Positions 1-9,212 of a stretch of 64,000 nt of DNA are shown one piece after another. Source of the DNA: Candidatus Methylomirabilis lanthanidiphila (GTDB taxonomy: Bacteria > Methylomirabilota > Methylomirabilia > Methylomirabilales > Methylomirabilaceae); the NCBI GenBank assembly GCA_902196205.1, contig CABIKM010000026.1, forward strand, positions 164,270 through 228,269, written 5' to 3'. The number at the start of each line of letters is the position of its first letter. The first letter of the stretch is position 1. The notes under the pieces are model-generated. The model had not been told where the DNA came from and ran no database searches. It saw nothing but the letters and a program-made list of their open reading frames with translations. The position numbers were made by a program, and so were the translations under genes.

Positions 1-2
1 CT

Positions 3-794
3 GCGCTCCCGGTTGTGCTGCGACAGACCCACTTTGGCGCTGTCTGGCTCGTCCGGATCGGTCTCATTGGGCTCCTGACCCTCGTGTGGGGGCTCAGGCG
101 GATGACTGCGTTGCAGAGCCGGCAGGCTCTGATGCTCTCTCTCTCCATCGCTGCGCTCATCGCTCTGACGACAACCCTGTCCGGGCACGCCGCGCACTGG
201 GGAGACCTGACGATGCCTGTTCTTATCGACTGGATTCACTTGGTTGCGGGCGCTATCTGGACCGGCGGCCTCTTTACGCTGGGATTCCTGTTGCAGCGCT
301 TCGTCTTTCCTCCCGGTGCGGAGGAGGTAGCGCGTGGACTTGCGGCGGTCAGTCGCCCTTTTTCACGGATGGCGGCCTACTGTGTGTTTACTCTGCTCGT
401 GGCCGGCCTGTTCAACGCATGGTTACAGGTAGGATCGCTGCTGTCCCTTATCACAACGCCTTATGGGTTGACCCTCCTCGCAAAACTGTTCCTGGTGTGG
501 CTTGTATTGGCGCTGGCTGCGGTAAACCGGTATTACTTCTTGCCGCTCATCCGAGACCCTGCCGAGGCCCGTGACCGACTGCTGGTCAAAACGATCGGTC
601 GTCTTGGCGGCGTCAGACTGGTAGGGACGGGGCGCACCGAGGAGGGAGGTATTCGGCATCGCCTGCGTCAGTTCATGCGGCTGGAGTGGATCCTTGTTAT
701 TGCGGCCCTGGCTCTCGCGGCGCTTCTGACTCACCTCCCGCCGGCCCGCCACATCCTTGCCCACCAGCACCTTGAGCAGCACGTCCTTCATTAG
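3..794 (+). CDS. CopD-family copper resistance membrane protein (5' end outside window)
   Basis: The frame is open to the window edge, so the true start is missing. The visible 264 codons encode a very hydrophobic protein with about five or six membrane segments. The stretch HLVAGAIWTGG and the later TPYGLTLLAKL followed by NRYY match CopD domains, where they lie in transmembrane helices. CopD proteins act in the inner membrane in copper handling, usually with the periplasmic protein CopC; any copC partner would lie upstream of the window. The protein ends with a basic loop and one last helix. Family call is fairly sure; the copper role is inferred from the family. Confidence 0.75.
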   Translation, partial: ALPVVLRQTHFGAVWLVRIGLIGLLTLVWGLRRMTALQSRQALMLSLSIAALIALTTTLSGHAAHWGDLTMPVLIDWIHLVAGAIWTGGLFTLGFLLQRFVFPPGAEEVARGLAAVSRPFSRMAAYCVFTLLVAGLFNAWLQVGSLLSLITTPYGLTLLAKLFLVWLVLALAAVNRYYFLPLIRDPAEARDRLLVKTIGRLGGVRLVGTGRTEEGGIRHRLRQFMRLEWILVIAALALAALLTHLPPARHILAHQHLEQHVLH

Positions 795-952
795 CTCGAC
801 CGATTGAAGAAGCGGGCGTCGCCTTTGACGAGAGGCAACAGAGTATGATAAATTGAGCGCACCTGACCGATCGGCCGGCATGGGTCCGCCTCTGAGAGGC
901 AGCCGTGAGCTATTGACTGTCGGCTATCAGCGGATTGTACAGGAGGGGTGTG

Positions 953-1312
953 ATGGGAAGAACCAGCGGTGGGGCTGTTCGACGGCTTTTTGCGCTTGCC
1001 TTGATCAGTGGGGTAACGCTGGCGTGGGGCTGCTCTGGCGTACACCTTAGATCGGAATCCTACGATTGGGTTGCCGGAGAGCAGACCGCACCCGCTGCGG
1101 TGAGGGCCGCCAAAGCCGCCATCACTGAGGCGCAGGCCGCCGGCGCAGCACGCCTCAGCGCAGCCCGGTATTCGATGGCTAAAGCGAGGGAGTATATCCT
1201 CCTCGCTGAGGATGAGCTGTCGGATCGCGACTTAGCGGCGGCGGAGGCGTCGGCTGAGATTGCCAGGCTGGCCGCAGAGGAAGCTAAGGCGATTGCACAG
1301 CAAGGACAATAA
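953..1312 (+). CDS. Small lipoprotein with DUF4398-like helical domain
   Basis: The start at 953 is chosen because AGGAGG lies about ten bases upstream; an in-frame start at 935 lacks this. The 119-residue product has a basic N-terminus, a hydrophobic segment and a lipobox ending LAWGC, so it should be a lipid-anchored envelope protein. The mature part is an alanine-rich amphipathic helix with repeated Ala/Glu/Lys, typical of DUF4398 proteins, which often sit beside OmpA-family genes. The next gene is such an OmpA/Pal protein, 48 bases downstream, and the two are probably co-transcribed. The molecular function of DUF4398 is unknown. Confidence 0.7.
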   Translation: MGRTSGGAVRRLFALALISGVTLAWGCSGVHLRSESYDWVAGEQTAPAAVRAAKAAITEAQAAGAARLSAARYSMAKAREYILLAEDELSDRDLAAAEASAEIARLAAEEAKAIAQQGQ

Positions 1313-1360
1313 GCCGACAGCCGATCGCCACAAGCCGACAACCGCCTCAAAGGAGGGAGC

Positions 1361-2125
1361 GTGAAGATGAACGGGAGTTCGAAGAGGGGCTGGGCAATCC
1401 GGTTCGCGCTTCTCACGGCATCGGTGGCTCTGATGATTGCGGGGTGTGCGACCACCGCGTCGTATCGCCCTGAGATCGACGGCATGAAGACGGCTCTTGC
1501 TGAGGCAAAGGCTGCAGGCGCCGAGATGCGCGCACCGGAGGAATACGCCGCGGCAGAAGCCTGCCTGGATTGGATGACTCACGAGGCCACTGAGTTCAAT
1601 CCGTTTGCAGATCCCGACGCCCGTATACGCGGCAAGTGCCAAGCCGCCTTTGCTGCGCTGAGGGAACAGATGGCTGCTGCCCCTGCGGCGACGATCCCCG
1701 CTGAGGCGACTCGGGCGGAAGAAAAGGCGGTTGAGGTAGTCTCGCCTCAAGCGACGCCAGAGCCTGAGACGGCTCGAGCGGCAGAAGAAAAGGCATCACC
1801 CCTACAGGATATTTTCTTCGATTTCGACAAATCGTCGATTCGGGCGGATATGAAAAAGAGCCTTACCGAGAACGTTCAATGGTTGAACGCACATGCAACA
1901 GCCTCGATCATTATCGAGGGCCACTGCGATGAACGCGGAACCGTGGAGTACAACCAGGGGCTCGGCCAGCGACGAGCGGCGTCGATAAAGAACTATCTCG
2001 TCGCCGCCGGAATCAACGCCAAGCGGATCACGGTCGTCAGTTATGGGAAGGAGCGGCCCTTCGCCGCAGGCCATGACGAGTCGGCCTGGAAATGGAATCG
2101 GAGGGCTCATTTCGTCTTGCAATAG
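1361..2125 (+). CDS. pal: OmpA-family peptidoglycan-associated lipoprotein (Pal-like)
   Basis: The N-terminus has a signal segment and a lipobox (LMIAGC). An alanine-rich middle part resembles the preceding DUF4398 lipoprotein. The C-terminal 110 residues form an OmpA domain: IFFDFDKSSI at its start, then EGHCDERGTVEYNQGLGQRRA, split here as EGHCDERGT and LGQRRA, which carry the Asp and Arg that bind diaminopimelate in peptidoglycan. Pal proteins tie the outer membrane to the cell wall. AGGAGGG precedes two possible starts, GTG at 1361 and ATG at 1367; I keep the longer. At 254 residues it is longer than a minimal Pal because of the N-terminal Ala-rich part. Confidence 0.85.
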   Translation: MKMNGSSKRGWAIRFALLTASVALMIAGCATTASYRPEIDGMKTALAEAKAAGAEMRAPEEYAAAEACLDWMTHEATEFNPFADPDARIRGKCQAAFAALREQMAAAPAATIPAEATRAEEKAVEVVSPQATPEPETARAAEEKASPLQDIFFDFDKSSIRADMKKSLTENVQWLNAHATASIIIEGHCDERGTVEYNQGLGQRRAASIKNYLVAAGINAKRITVVSYGKERPFAAGHDESAWKWNRRAHFVLQ

Positions 2126-2363
2126 AGAGAAAAAGCCATTGCCTCTCAGCGCTGACTGCTGGTCGGTGTGTCAAGAGTTGGGCTGCCCTCGGGTACGGTT
2201 CAAGGGGTTGCCTCGGAAGTCGTGACGTTATTTCGTTGTGCTGATCCGCCTCGCCGACCCGGTCCTTCTTCCGGGACACCGCCCCTCCCTCTGTCGTTTG
2301 ACCTGACTGCTGCGACTCCAACACAGGCAGAACGGAAGACCCGCAGTTAGCGATAGGCCACGG

Positions 2364-2624
2364 ATGCATGAACGGATAATTTATGCGACGTATGATGAGA
2401 TGCTGGCAGAGCTTCTCCGCCTGCATTTGGAACGCCATGGCGTTCCATGCTGGCTCCGTTCTATGCGAGTCGGCGGGTTTCATGGCATTACATTCGGTCC
2501 GCTTGGCGAGATCCGGCTGATGACCTCCAGACCGTATGCCGCAAAAGGGAGACGGCTGATCGAACAGGTCGTACTGCGCGGCGCACTTTCCCCTGTGCCG
2601 GGGAACGTCGGACAACCGGAATGA
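2364..2624 (+). CDS. Small DUF2007-like protein (putative signal-transducing protein)
   Basis: This 86-residue protein begins with a pattern seen in DUF2007 proteins (a short beta strand, then an amphipathic helix EMLAELLRLHLERHGVP, then a G-rich beta region with RLMTS and a final helix). Its stop overlaps the ATG of the heptose adenylyltransferase as ATGA, so the two are translationally coupled. DUF2007 proteins are small ferredoxin-like folds of uncertain role. The 238 bases between pal and this gene show no convincing gene. Confidence 0.55.
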   Translation: MHERIIYATYDEMLAELLRLHLERHGVPCWLRSMRVGGFHGITFGPLGEIRLMTSRPYAAKGRRLIEQVVLRGALSPVPGNVGQPE

Positions 2625-3127
2625 CGGTCGACGTCGGCAAACTCCGATCCTTGCAGGAGTTGGTTGCCATCGTTCGTACTCGCCAGGCGTTGGGAGAACG
2701 AATAGTCTTTACGAATGGCTGTTTCGATCTGCTCCACCGGGGGCATACCCGCCTGTTGCAGCACGCGAAGGCGCTGGGCAACCTGTTGATCGTTGGTCTG
2801 AACAGCGATGCATCCGTCCGGCTTCTCAAAGGCCCGTCCAGACCGGTACTGTTGCAGGATGAGCGGGCCGAACTGCTCTCGGCCCTGGCCTCGGTCGACT
2901 ATGTGGTGATCTTTGAGGAGGCGGACCCGAGCCGCATCATCGCAGCACTTGAGCCCGACGTGCTGGTCAAGGGCGCAGACTGGACGAAGGATGAGGTTAT
3001 CGGTCGGGAGACGGTGGAGCGACGGGGCGGGCAAGTCGTGACGATCCCCTTGGTAGCGGGCTGTTCTACAAGTCGTATCGTACGTCGTATCATGGAGACG
3101 GTGCATCCGCAACAAGCTGAGCGCTGA
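2621..3127 (+). CDS. rfaE2: D-glycero-beta-D-manno-heptose 1-phosphate adenylyltransferase
   Basis: The enzyme activates heptose-1-phosphate to ADP-heptose for the lipopolysaccharide inner core in the cytoplasm. The nucleotidyltransferase signature is clear: FTNGCFDLLHRGH near residues 28-40, then GLNSDASVR and the conserved LKGP, and a late SSRI-like STSRIV. At 168 residues it is the stand-alone C-terminal half of the bifunctional HldE; the kinase half is not adjacent, although a HddA-like GHMP kinase lies near 57 kb. The ATG at 2621 is chosen because upstream in-frame residues are the shadow of the preceding gene and because it overlaps that gene's stop. Confidence 0.9.
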   Translation: MTVDVGKLRSLQELVAIVRTRQALGERIVFTNGCFDLLHRGHTRLLQHAKALGNLLIVGLNSDASVRLLKGPSRPVLLQDERAELLSALASVDYVVIFEEADPSRIIAALEPDVLVKGADWTKDEVIGRETVERRGGQVVTIPLVAGCSTSRIVRRIMETVHPQQAER

Positions 3128-3144
3128 GGGTAGGGGCTGACTGT

Positions 3145-6100
3145 ATGGTCATACGATCAATGGAGTTGTCGGACAATCTGCTGATCCCGGAGATGGCCGA
3201 GATCATGGATCGACTTGACGACAGGGCCAACGCGCTGTCGCTTACCGGTCTGTTCGGGGCCTCGAAGGCGTTGATCCTCTCCCAGATCGCTCGCCGAGCG
3301 AGGCGTTCTCTCATCATAGTGGTCCCCTCATGCGCGCAGGCCGAGTTGCTGGCAAAGGATCTGCTGGTGTTCTACCGCGGCTCAGTGAGCTTTTTACCAG
3401 AACGTGATGACGACCCGGAGACCGGGTATCAGCGGATTGCCTGCCTGGCCGGCCTGGCGACCAAGGCGATTGATCTGACAGTTGTCTCTCTCCAGGCTGC
3501 GCTCGAACGCCTCTCGCCTCCCTCGGCGCTTCTGGGAGCCGCCATCACGCTGTGCGTTGGACGACTGATCGCGCGCGAGGAGCTGGTAGGCGCCATCGAG
3601 GCAGGCGGTTACCGTCGAGTCCATCAGGTAACAGAGCGCGGCGAGTACAGTCTGCGCGGAAATCTTCTCGATCTTTTTCCTCTGACGCCCGATCTTGTCC
3701 GCCTCGACGCGCCGGACATGCCTGTGCGCGCTGAGTTCTTCGGGGACGAACTGCTTGAACTCCGCGCTTTTGATCCGGCTACCCAGCGGTCTGTCGGCGC
3801 TGTCGAACAGGTCACTGTGTTGCCTGTTGTGGAAGTACCATCGACTGATGAGGCGAATCGGCAGGCCGTGGAGGAACCGGGCGATCTCCTGCAGTATGCG
3901 GCGCCCGATGCCCTGTGGGTCTTAGCAGATCCGGCTGGACTCCAGGCGGCTGCGGGTGACGCCGCACGGACGGCCCCAATTCTTGACTGGAACGACGTCG
4001 AGCAGAGGCTTTCTCTCAGATCGCGGATCTTTCTGGAGGAGTTCTTCCCAACGCACCCTCTTGGGCAAGAGACGACCATTGGTTTTCAGGTACAGACTAT
4101 TCCGGCCTACCGTGGACGACTGACGGAGGTGATACGGGATCTGGAGGGATGGCGTCGACAGGGCCGAAGAATCCACCTGGTCTGCAGAAGTGAGGCCCAG
4201 AGTCGGCGCCTGGCCGATGTACTCAAGGAGCATGACGTAGCGGCGTCGCTCGGTCAGGGAATGGCGTCGCCGGGCGAGATCACGATTCTTTCTCGCGAGC
4301 TCAGTGGCGGTTTTCACCTGGATGAGGCGTCGCTGACCTACATCACTGAGGCCGAGATCTTCGGGACTCGACATATTCCACCGCGCCGCCCAAGACCGAA
4401 GGAGACCTCCCCTCTTGCCTCCTATCAGGAGTTGGCCTATGGCGATTTTGTGGTCCATGAGGATCATGGAATCGGCGTCTACAAAGGACTGCGACAGCTT
4501 GCAGTAGGCGGGACGGAGGGCGACTACCTGCTCATTGTCTATGCCGATCACGCCAAGCTGTATGTGCCGACCAGCAAACTCCATCTGATCCATCGATATG
4601 CGGGCGCTGAAGGCGGTCCACCGGCGCTTGACCGGTTGGGAAGCGCCTCGTGGGCCAAGGCGAAGGAACGGGTCAAGGCGTCGGTTCGCGAGATGTCTCG
4701 GGAGTTGCTTGCGCTGTACGCGGCCAGACAGGTGATTAAGGGACACGCCCTCCCTCCCGATACGCCGTGGCAACGAGAATTCGAAGCCGGATTTCCGTAT
4801 GAAGAGACGCCGGATCAACTTCGGGCGATTGCCGACGTCAAGGCCGACATGGAGCGGGACCGGCCGATGGACCGCCTGATCTGCGGTGACGTGGGATACG
4901 GCAAGACCGAGGTAGCCATGCGGGCTGCCTTTAAGACGGTCATAGGGGGGAAGCAGGTGGCGGTGTTGGTTCCGACCACGGTCCTCGCCCTGCAGCATGC
5001 GCAGACATTCTCCGAGCGGTTTGTGGGCTTTCCGGTGACGGTTGAGATGCTCTCCCGCTTCCGCAGCCGCAAGGAGCAGGGCGAGGTGCTGCGTGGAGTG
5101 CGTGACGGCACCGTTGATATCGTCATCGGCACCCATCGCCTGCTCCAGAAGGACGTCCAGTTCAGGGACCTGGGACTGTTGGTGGTCGATGAGGAGCACC
5201 GCTTCGGTGTCGCGGCCAAGGAGCGCATGAAGCAACTCCGGCGGCAGGTCGATGTCCTGACGCTCACCGCGACGCCGATCCCGCGGACCCTCCACATGTC
5301 GATGTTGGGGGTCAGAGACGTCAGCACCATTGAGACTCCGCCGGAGAACCGTCTTTCGATCAAGACAACCGTGGCCAGATTCGACCCCGCGCTCATCAAG
5401 GAGGCGATAGAGCATGAACTGGACAGAGGGGGGCAGGTTTTCTTCGTGCACAATCGCGTGGAGAGCATCGAGCGCGTGGCTCGTCTGATCACGCGGTTGG
5501 TCCCGGAGGCGAGGCTTGCGGTGGCGCACGGCGAACTGTCGGAAGAGCGCCTGGAACGGATTATGTGCGAGTTCTATGACGGCAAGTTCGATGTTCTGCT
5601 CTGCACCACGATCATCGAATCCGGCCTCGATGTGAGCGCCGCCAACACCATCATTATCGATCGCGCTGATGCCTTAGGGCTCGCGCAGCTCTATCAGCTT
5701 CGCGGGCGGGTCGGCCGGGATAAGCATCGCGCGTATGCCTACCTCCTGGTTCCGAAGGATGTGGCGCTGTCCGAAGTGGCCAAGAAGAGGCTCCAGGTTA
5801 TTGCGGAACTGACCGAACTTGGCGCCGGATTCAAGGTCGCAGCGAGAGACCTGGAAATCAGAGGTGCGGGCAATCTTCTGGGATCGGCGCAGCACGGCCA
5901 GATCGCCGCCGTAGGCATTGATTTGTACTGCCGGCTGATCGAATCAACGGTCAAGGAGTTGAAGGGCGAAGCGGTGACGGAACCGGTTGAGCCCTCTATC
6001 AGGCTGGAGGCGGAAGGATATCTTCCAGAGGCCTATGTAGAGGATTCCAATGTCCGATTCCAGCTCTACAAACGGTTGGCTGCACTCTCGGCATCGCAAG

Positions 6101-6441
6101 ATGTGTCCGCCTTTCAGGAGGAGCTGGTCGACCGTTTTGGCGAGCTTCCCCATGAGACAGAGCGCTTGCTGACCGCAATGACACTCAAGATCATGGCCCG
6201 GACACTCCATATCCGCGAGGTCGATGCCGCGGGTAAGGCGATTCGCATCGTATTCGGCGAGTCGCCACCCCTCGCTCCGGACAAGGTGGCAGCCCTGCTT
6301 CATGAAGAGCGCGGCCGGTTGCGTTACATCCCTAAAGACAGCACGCGTGCGGGATACGATGAGCTGGAATATACGGCAGAGGGGGGCGCCAAGATCGCCA
6401 TCGCTCGGACTCTGTTGTCGCGACTGCAGGCGTGTCAATGA
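3145..6441 (+). CDS. mfd: Transcription-repair coupling factor
   Basis: Mfd removes RNA polymerase stalled at DNA lesions and recruits UvrA. The 1098-residue protein shows the family layout: a UvrB-like N-terminal part, the RNA-polymerase-interacting domain starting around residue 430 (YGDFVVHEDHGIG), the RecG-like translocase with Walker A GDVGYGKTE near residue 581 and the DEEH box near 682, helicase motifs TATPIPRT and QLRGRVGR, and the C-terminal TRCF domain. Length is normal. The start could also be the Met five residues later. The stop overlaps the ATG of the next gene as ATGA. Confidence 0.97.
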   Translation: MVIRSMELSDNLLIPEMAEIMDRLDDRANALSLTGLFGASKALILSQIARRARRSLIIVVPSCAQAELLAKDLLVFYRGSVSFLPERDDDPETGYQRIACLAGLATKAIDLTVVSLQAALERLSPPSALLGAAITLCVGRLIAREELVGAIEAGGYRRVHQVTERGEYSLRGNLLDLFPLTPDLVRLDAPDMPVRAEFFGDELLELRAFDPATQRSVGAVEQVTVLPVVEVPSTDEANRQAVEEPGDLLQYAAPDALWVLADPAGLQAAAGDAARTAPILDWNDVEQRLSLRSRIFLEEFFPTHPLGQETTIGFQVQTIPAYRGRLTEVIRDLEGWRRQGRRIHLVCRSEAQSRRLADVLKEHDVAASLGQGMASPGEITILSRELSGGFHLDEASLTYITEAEIFGTRHIPPRRPRPKETSPLASYQELAYGDFVVHEDHGIGVYKGLRQLAVGGTEGDYLLIVYADHAKLYVPTSKLHLIHRYAGAEGGPPALDRLGSASWAKAKERVKASVREMSRELLALYAARQVIKGHALPPDTPWQREFEAGFPYEETPDQLRAIADVKADMERDRPMDRLICGDVGYGKTEVAMRAAFKTVIGGKQVAVLVPTTVLALQHAQTFSERFVGFPVTVEMLSRFRSRKEQGEVLRGVRDGTVDIVIGTHRLLQKDVQFRDLGLLVVDEEHRFGVAAKERMKQLRRQVDVLTLTATPIPRTLHMSMLGVRDVSTIETPPENRLSIKTTVARFDPALIKEAIEHELDRGGQVFFVHNRVESIERVARLITRLVPEARLAVAHGELSEERLERIMCEFYDGKFDVLLCTTIIESGLDVSAANTIIIDRADALGLAQLYQLRGRVGRDKHRAYAYLLVPKDVALSEVAKKRLQVIAELTELGAGFKVAARDLEIRGAGNLLGSAQHGQIAAVGIDLYCRLIESTVKELKGEAVTEPVEPSIRLEAEGYLPEAYVEDSNVRFQLYKRLAALSASQDVSAFQEELVDRFGELPHETERLLTAMTLKIMARTLHIREVDAAGKAIRIVFGESPPLAPDKVAALLHEERGRLRYIPKDSTRAGYDELEYTAEGGAKIAIARTLLSRLQACQ

Positions 6442-7505
6442 AGAGAGCGGGGCGGCAGGCGGCAGGCGGCAGGCGCCAGGGTCGAGGCGTAAAATCCCCC
6501 CACCCCCCCTTTGCGAAATGGGGGTACAGGGGGATTTGGGGCGCGAAGTGCTCCGCCGTAGCCCTTCTACTCAGCATCCTCGTCACTTCGAACTCCGGAG
6601 CAGTCATCCTCGACCGCGTCGTTGCCGTGGTCAACGATGACGTCATCACGTTGACCGAGGTGCAGGAGGAAGGGCTCCAGGCTATTCGAAGCATTGTGCG
6701 AGATACGTTGGGAGCGGAGCGAGAGCGGCAGCTCCGCAGTACGGAACGCCAGGTGTTGGATGAACTGATTCTCCGGAGGCTGCAGCTCCAGGAGGCGAAG
6801 AAGGAAAAGATCGAGGCGAGTCCTGCAGAGGTACAGTCCGCTATTGAGGAATTAAAGAAGCGCAACGGATTGACCAGCGATGAGGATCTGAGGACTGCGC
6901 TGTCCAGAGAAATGCTGAGCGAGGAACAGTTTCGAAGGGGGATCCTCGAACAGGTGATACTGACGAAGCTGGTGGCCAGGCAGGTGCGATCAAAGGTCGT
7001 AGTGCTTGACGAGGAGGTCCAGCAATATTACGAGCAACGGCAGGATCAATTCAGAGAGATCCCACAATTCAAAATCCGCCATCTCCTCGTGACCGTACCC
7101 CCGCAGGCGACCTCCAGTGAGATATCGCGCGCGAAGAACCGGATCGAGGAAGCGCAGACGCTTCTCAAGAAGGGAACCAATTTCTCGACGGTTGCCAAGC
7201 AATATTCGGAAGGGCCGCTGGCGTCATCTGCTGGCGAGATCTGGGCGATGAAGCGCGGGGAGCTGGCGCCAGAGTTAGAGCAGGCGGCTCTTGCCCTGCC
7301 GATCGGCCAGCCCAGCGACATCATTACGACTCAGGCCGGTTTCCATCTCATTGTCGTCGAGGAGCGGTTTTCAGGCCGGACCCTGTCATTCGACCAGGTG
7401 AAGGACCGCCTTCGCGCTATTCTCTTTGATCAGAAGACCGAGACCAAATTTAAAGAGTGGATCGAAAGCCTGAGGACGAAGGCTAATGTCGAAATGAAGC
7501 TCTAG
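6438..7505 (+). CDS. surA: SurA-like periplasmic peptidyl-prolyl isomerase
   Basis: This is a periplasmic chaperone and prolyl isomerase for outer-membrane proteins. After the signal segment comes the SurA N-terminal domain (RVVAVVNDDVITLTEV, typical SurA start), then a parvulin PPIase domain at about residues 212-315 with FKIRHLLV, the FSTVAKQYSEGP region and GFHLIVV. One parvulin domain is present, unlike the two in E. coli SurA. The ATG at 6438 overlaps the mfd stop. The first 30 residues are encoded by a palindromic dispersed repeat, so the signal peptide begins unusually late; no alternative start exists between the repeat and the signal segment. Confidence 0.85.
   Translation: MKRAGRQAAGGRRQGRGVKSPHPPFAKWGYRGIWGAKCSAVALLLSILVTSNSGAVILDRVVAVVNDDVITLTEVQEEGLQAIRSIVRDTLGAERERQLRSTERQVLDELILRRLQLQEAKKEKIEASPAEVQSAIEELKKRNGLTSDEDLRTALSREMLSEEQFRRGILEQVILTKLVARQVRSKVVVLDEEVQQYYEQRQDQFREIPQFKIRHLLVTVPPQATSSEISRAKNRIEEAQTLLKKGTNFSTVAKQYSEGPLASSAGEIWAMKRGELAPELEQAALALPIGQPSDIITTQAGFHLIVVEERFSGRTLSFDQVKDRLRAILFDQKTETKFKEWIESLRTKANVEMKL
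6491..6540. repeat. GC-rich palindromic dispersed repeat, copy a (inside surA)
   Basis: An imperfect palindrome of C-runs and G-runs framed by AAATCC and GGATTT. It is read in frame into the N-terminus of SurA as a KSPHPPF ... GYRGI segment. Related copies are at 30204-30255, 47601-47648 and 50000-50043. Confidence 0.75.
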
Positions 7506-7540
7506 TGGCGCGAGGTCAGCTTGCTGCTGATTGCTGGATG

Positions 7541-8047
7541 CTAATCGATCCGGTTGGTCTTTTTCAGCCGTCGCTTGAGTAGAAGTCGCTTCGCCGTACT
7601 CAGGCGGTCGATAAATAAGATACCATCCAAGTGGTCGATCTCGTGCTGTAAGATACGCGCGAGCAGGCCAGCCCCCTCCAGAATGATCTCCTTCTCATTC
7701 CGGTCGTATGCCTTCACTGCTACGTGCTTGAATCGCGCGACCGGTTCATTCAGATCCGGGATGCAGAGACACCCTTCCTCGTCCACGATCTGTCCCTCAC
7801 CGGCGACCAGCACCGGATTAATGAGGACTATCGACCCATGGGACGTACGGTCGTCGGAGGGGTCCAGGACGATGACCCGCTTGAGTGCTCCCACTTGCGG
7901 AGCGGCAAGCCCCATGCCTGGCGCTGCGTACATGGTTTCCACCATGTCATCGATGAAGCGCTGCAGTTCGCCGTTGATCGATGTGACCAGCAGCGACTTC
8001 TTGCGGATGACGGGAGATGGGTAAAGGAGGATCGGCAACTTCGCCAT
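7541..8047 (-). CDS. def: Peptide deformylase
   Basis: Def removes the formyl group from nascent N-terminal methionine. The three metal-site motifs are present: GMGLAAPQVG (residues 44-53), EEGCLCIPD (90-98, with the Cys ligand at 93) and QHEIDHLDG (134-142, His135, Glu136, His139). Position five of the EGCLS box is Cys instead of the usual Ser. Length (168 residues) is normal. It follows tsaD with a gap of ten bases on the same strand and is likely in one operon with it. AAAGGAC lies just before the ATG. Confidence 0.96.
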   Translation of the reverse strand: MAKLPILLYPSPVIRKKSLLVTSINGELQRFIDDMVETMYAAPGMGLAAPQVGALKRVIVLDPSDDRTSHGSIVLINPVLVAGEGQIVDEEGCLCIPDLNEPVARFKHVAVKAYDRNEKEIILEGAGLLARILQHEIDHLDGILFIDRLSTAKRLLLKRRLKKTNRID

Positions 8048-8057
8048 TCGGTGTCCT

Positions 8058-9131
8058 TTATGTCAGACCAAGAGCGAGATCGGCATCGGCATTCAACGAC
8101 AGCAGGGCTCGCTCGCCGCGCAGAAGGCGAGGATAACCGGCGGCGGCAATCATGGCGGCGTTATCGGTGCAGAGAGACGGGTTGGGGCAGTAGACCTGTA
8201 TGCCTTCCTCTGCCGCTCGATGTGCAAGCTGCGATCGAAGCCTGCCGTTGCAGGCAACGCCTCCAGCCAGGACGAGACGGCGAGACGCCGATGCCTTCGC
8301 CGCCGTCAGGCTTACGCGAACCAGCACATCCACTACAGCCTCCTGGAATCCGGCGCAGATGTCCGCCACCAAATCAGGATCTAGAACAGGCTGAAGGCTA
8401 GAGGCTGAAGGCTGAAGCGAACTACTCTCTGACTGCTGACTGCTGACTGCCGACTGCTTTACATAATTGACGACCGCGGTCTTCAGGCCGCTGAAGCTGA
8501 AGTCGTAGGGCCCTCGCGAAGGAACCGGCCTGGGAAACCGCACCACATTCGGATCACCCTTCCGCGCCCATTCTTCGATTCGCGGTCCGCCCGGATAACC
8601 AAGACTAAGATACTTCGCCACCTTGTCGAACGCCTCTCCGGCCGCGTCGTCCAAGGTTCGACCGAGTAAACGATATTGACCTGGGGCGGTGGCCTGATAG
8701 AGATGGGTATGGCCACCTGATGCGACAAGACCGGTGAAGGGGAAGGAGAGATCCTCGCGATCCAGCAGGGCGGCATACAGATGCCCTTCCAGGTGATTCA
8801 CACCGACCAGCGGGATATTACGGGCAAAGGCCAGCGCCTTCCCGAAACAGAGACCAACCAGCAGGGAACCGATGAGCCCCGGTCCTGCTGTTGCCGCAAT
8901 ACCATCAAGGTCGCCAAGGCTGACCCGCGCTCTTGTGAGCGCTTCCCGGACTACCGGCCAGAGAGCCTCCAGGTGACGACGGGAGGCCAACTCTGGGACG
9001 ACTCCGCCGTAGGGGGCGTGGAGGAGATCCTGAGAGGCGACGACGGAAGAGCGAATTTGCCGACCGTCCTCCAGAACGGCGGCCGCCGTCTCATCGCACG
9101 AGGTTTCAATCCCTAGGGTGAGGTGTGCCAT
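8058..9131 (-). CDS. tsaD: tRNA N6-adenosine threonylcarbamoyltransferase
   Basis: TsaD transfers the threonylcarbamoyl group to A37 of ANN-decoding tRNAs, with TsaB and TsaE (not in this window). The N-terminus (LGIETSCDETAAAVL) and the metal-binding HLEGHLYA motif near residue 117 are typical, as are the SGGHTHL and later GGVACNGRLR segments. A Ser/Gln-rich low-complexity insert of about 20 residues lies between VVNYVK and DPDLVADIC; it is encoded by short direct repeats at about 8393-8458 and is not part of the usual family. No clear ribosome binding site precedes the ATG; the start is taken from family similarity. Confidence 0.95.
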   Translation of the reverse strand: MAHLTLGIETSCDETAAAVLEDGRQIRSSVVASQDLLHAPYGGVVPELASRRHLEALWPVVREALTRARVSLGDLDGIAATAGPGLIGSLLVGLCFGKALAFARNIPLVGVNHLEGHLYAALLDREDLSFPFTGLVASGGHTHLYQATAPGQYRLLGRTLDDAAGEAFDKVAKYLSLGYPGGPRIEEWARKGDPNVVRFPRPVPSRGPYDFSFSGLKTAVVNYVKQSAVSSQQSESSSLQPSASSLQPVLDPDLVADICAGFQEAVVDVLVRVSLTAAKASASRRLVLAGGVACNGRLRSQLAHRAAEEGIQVYCPNPSLCTDNAAMIAAAGYPRLLRGERALLSLNADADLALGLT

Positions 9132-9212
9132 TTACGTCTATTGCGTGCGGCGTCTATCGCGTGCGGCGTCTATCGCGAAGTACGCAACGACGCTATGACG
9201 CAAAAGACGCTA

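Noticed and set aside
2168..2350. Short plus-strand frame between pal and the DUF2007 gene
   Set aside because: No ribosome binding site, Pro-rich random-looking translation.
3922..5529. 535-codon open frame on the minus strand within mfd
   Set aside because: It lies opposite a fully conserved mfd; the translation has no family features and reflects GC-rich codon usage.
9132..9212. Tandem GCGTGCGGCGTCTATC-type repeat between tsaD and ctpA
   Set aside because: Two to three short units only; too small for a CRISPR or regulatory array.
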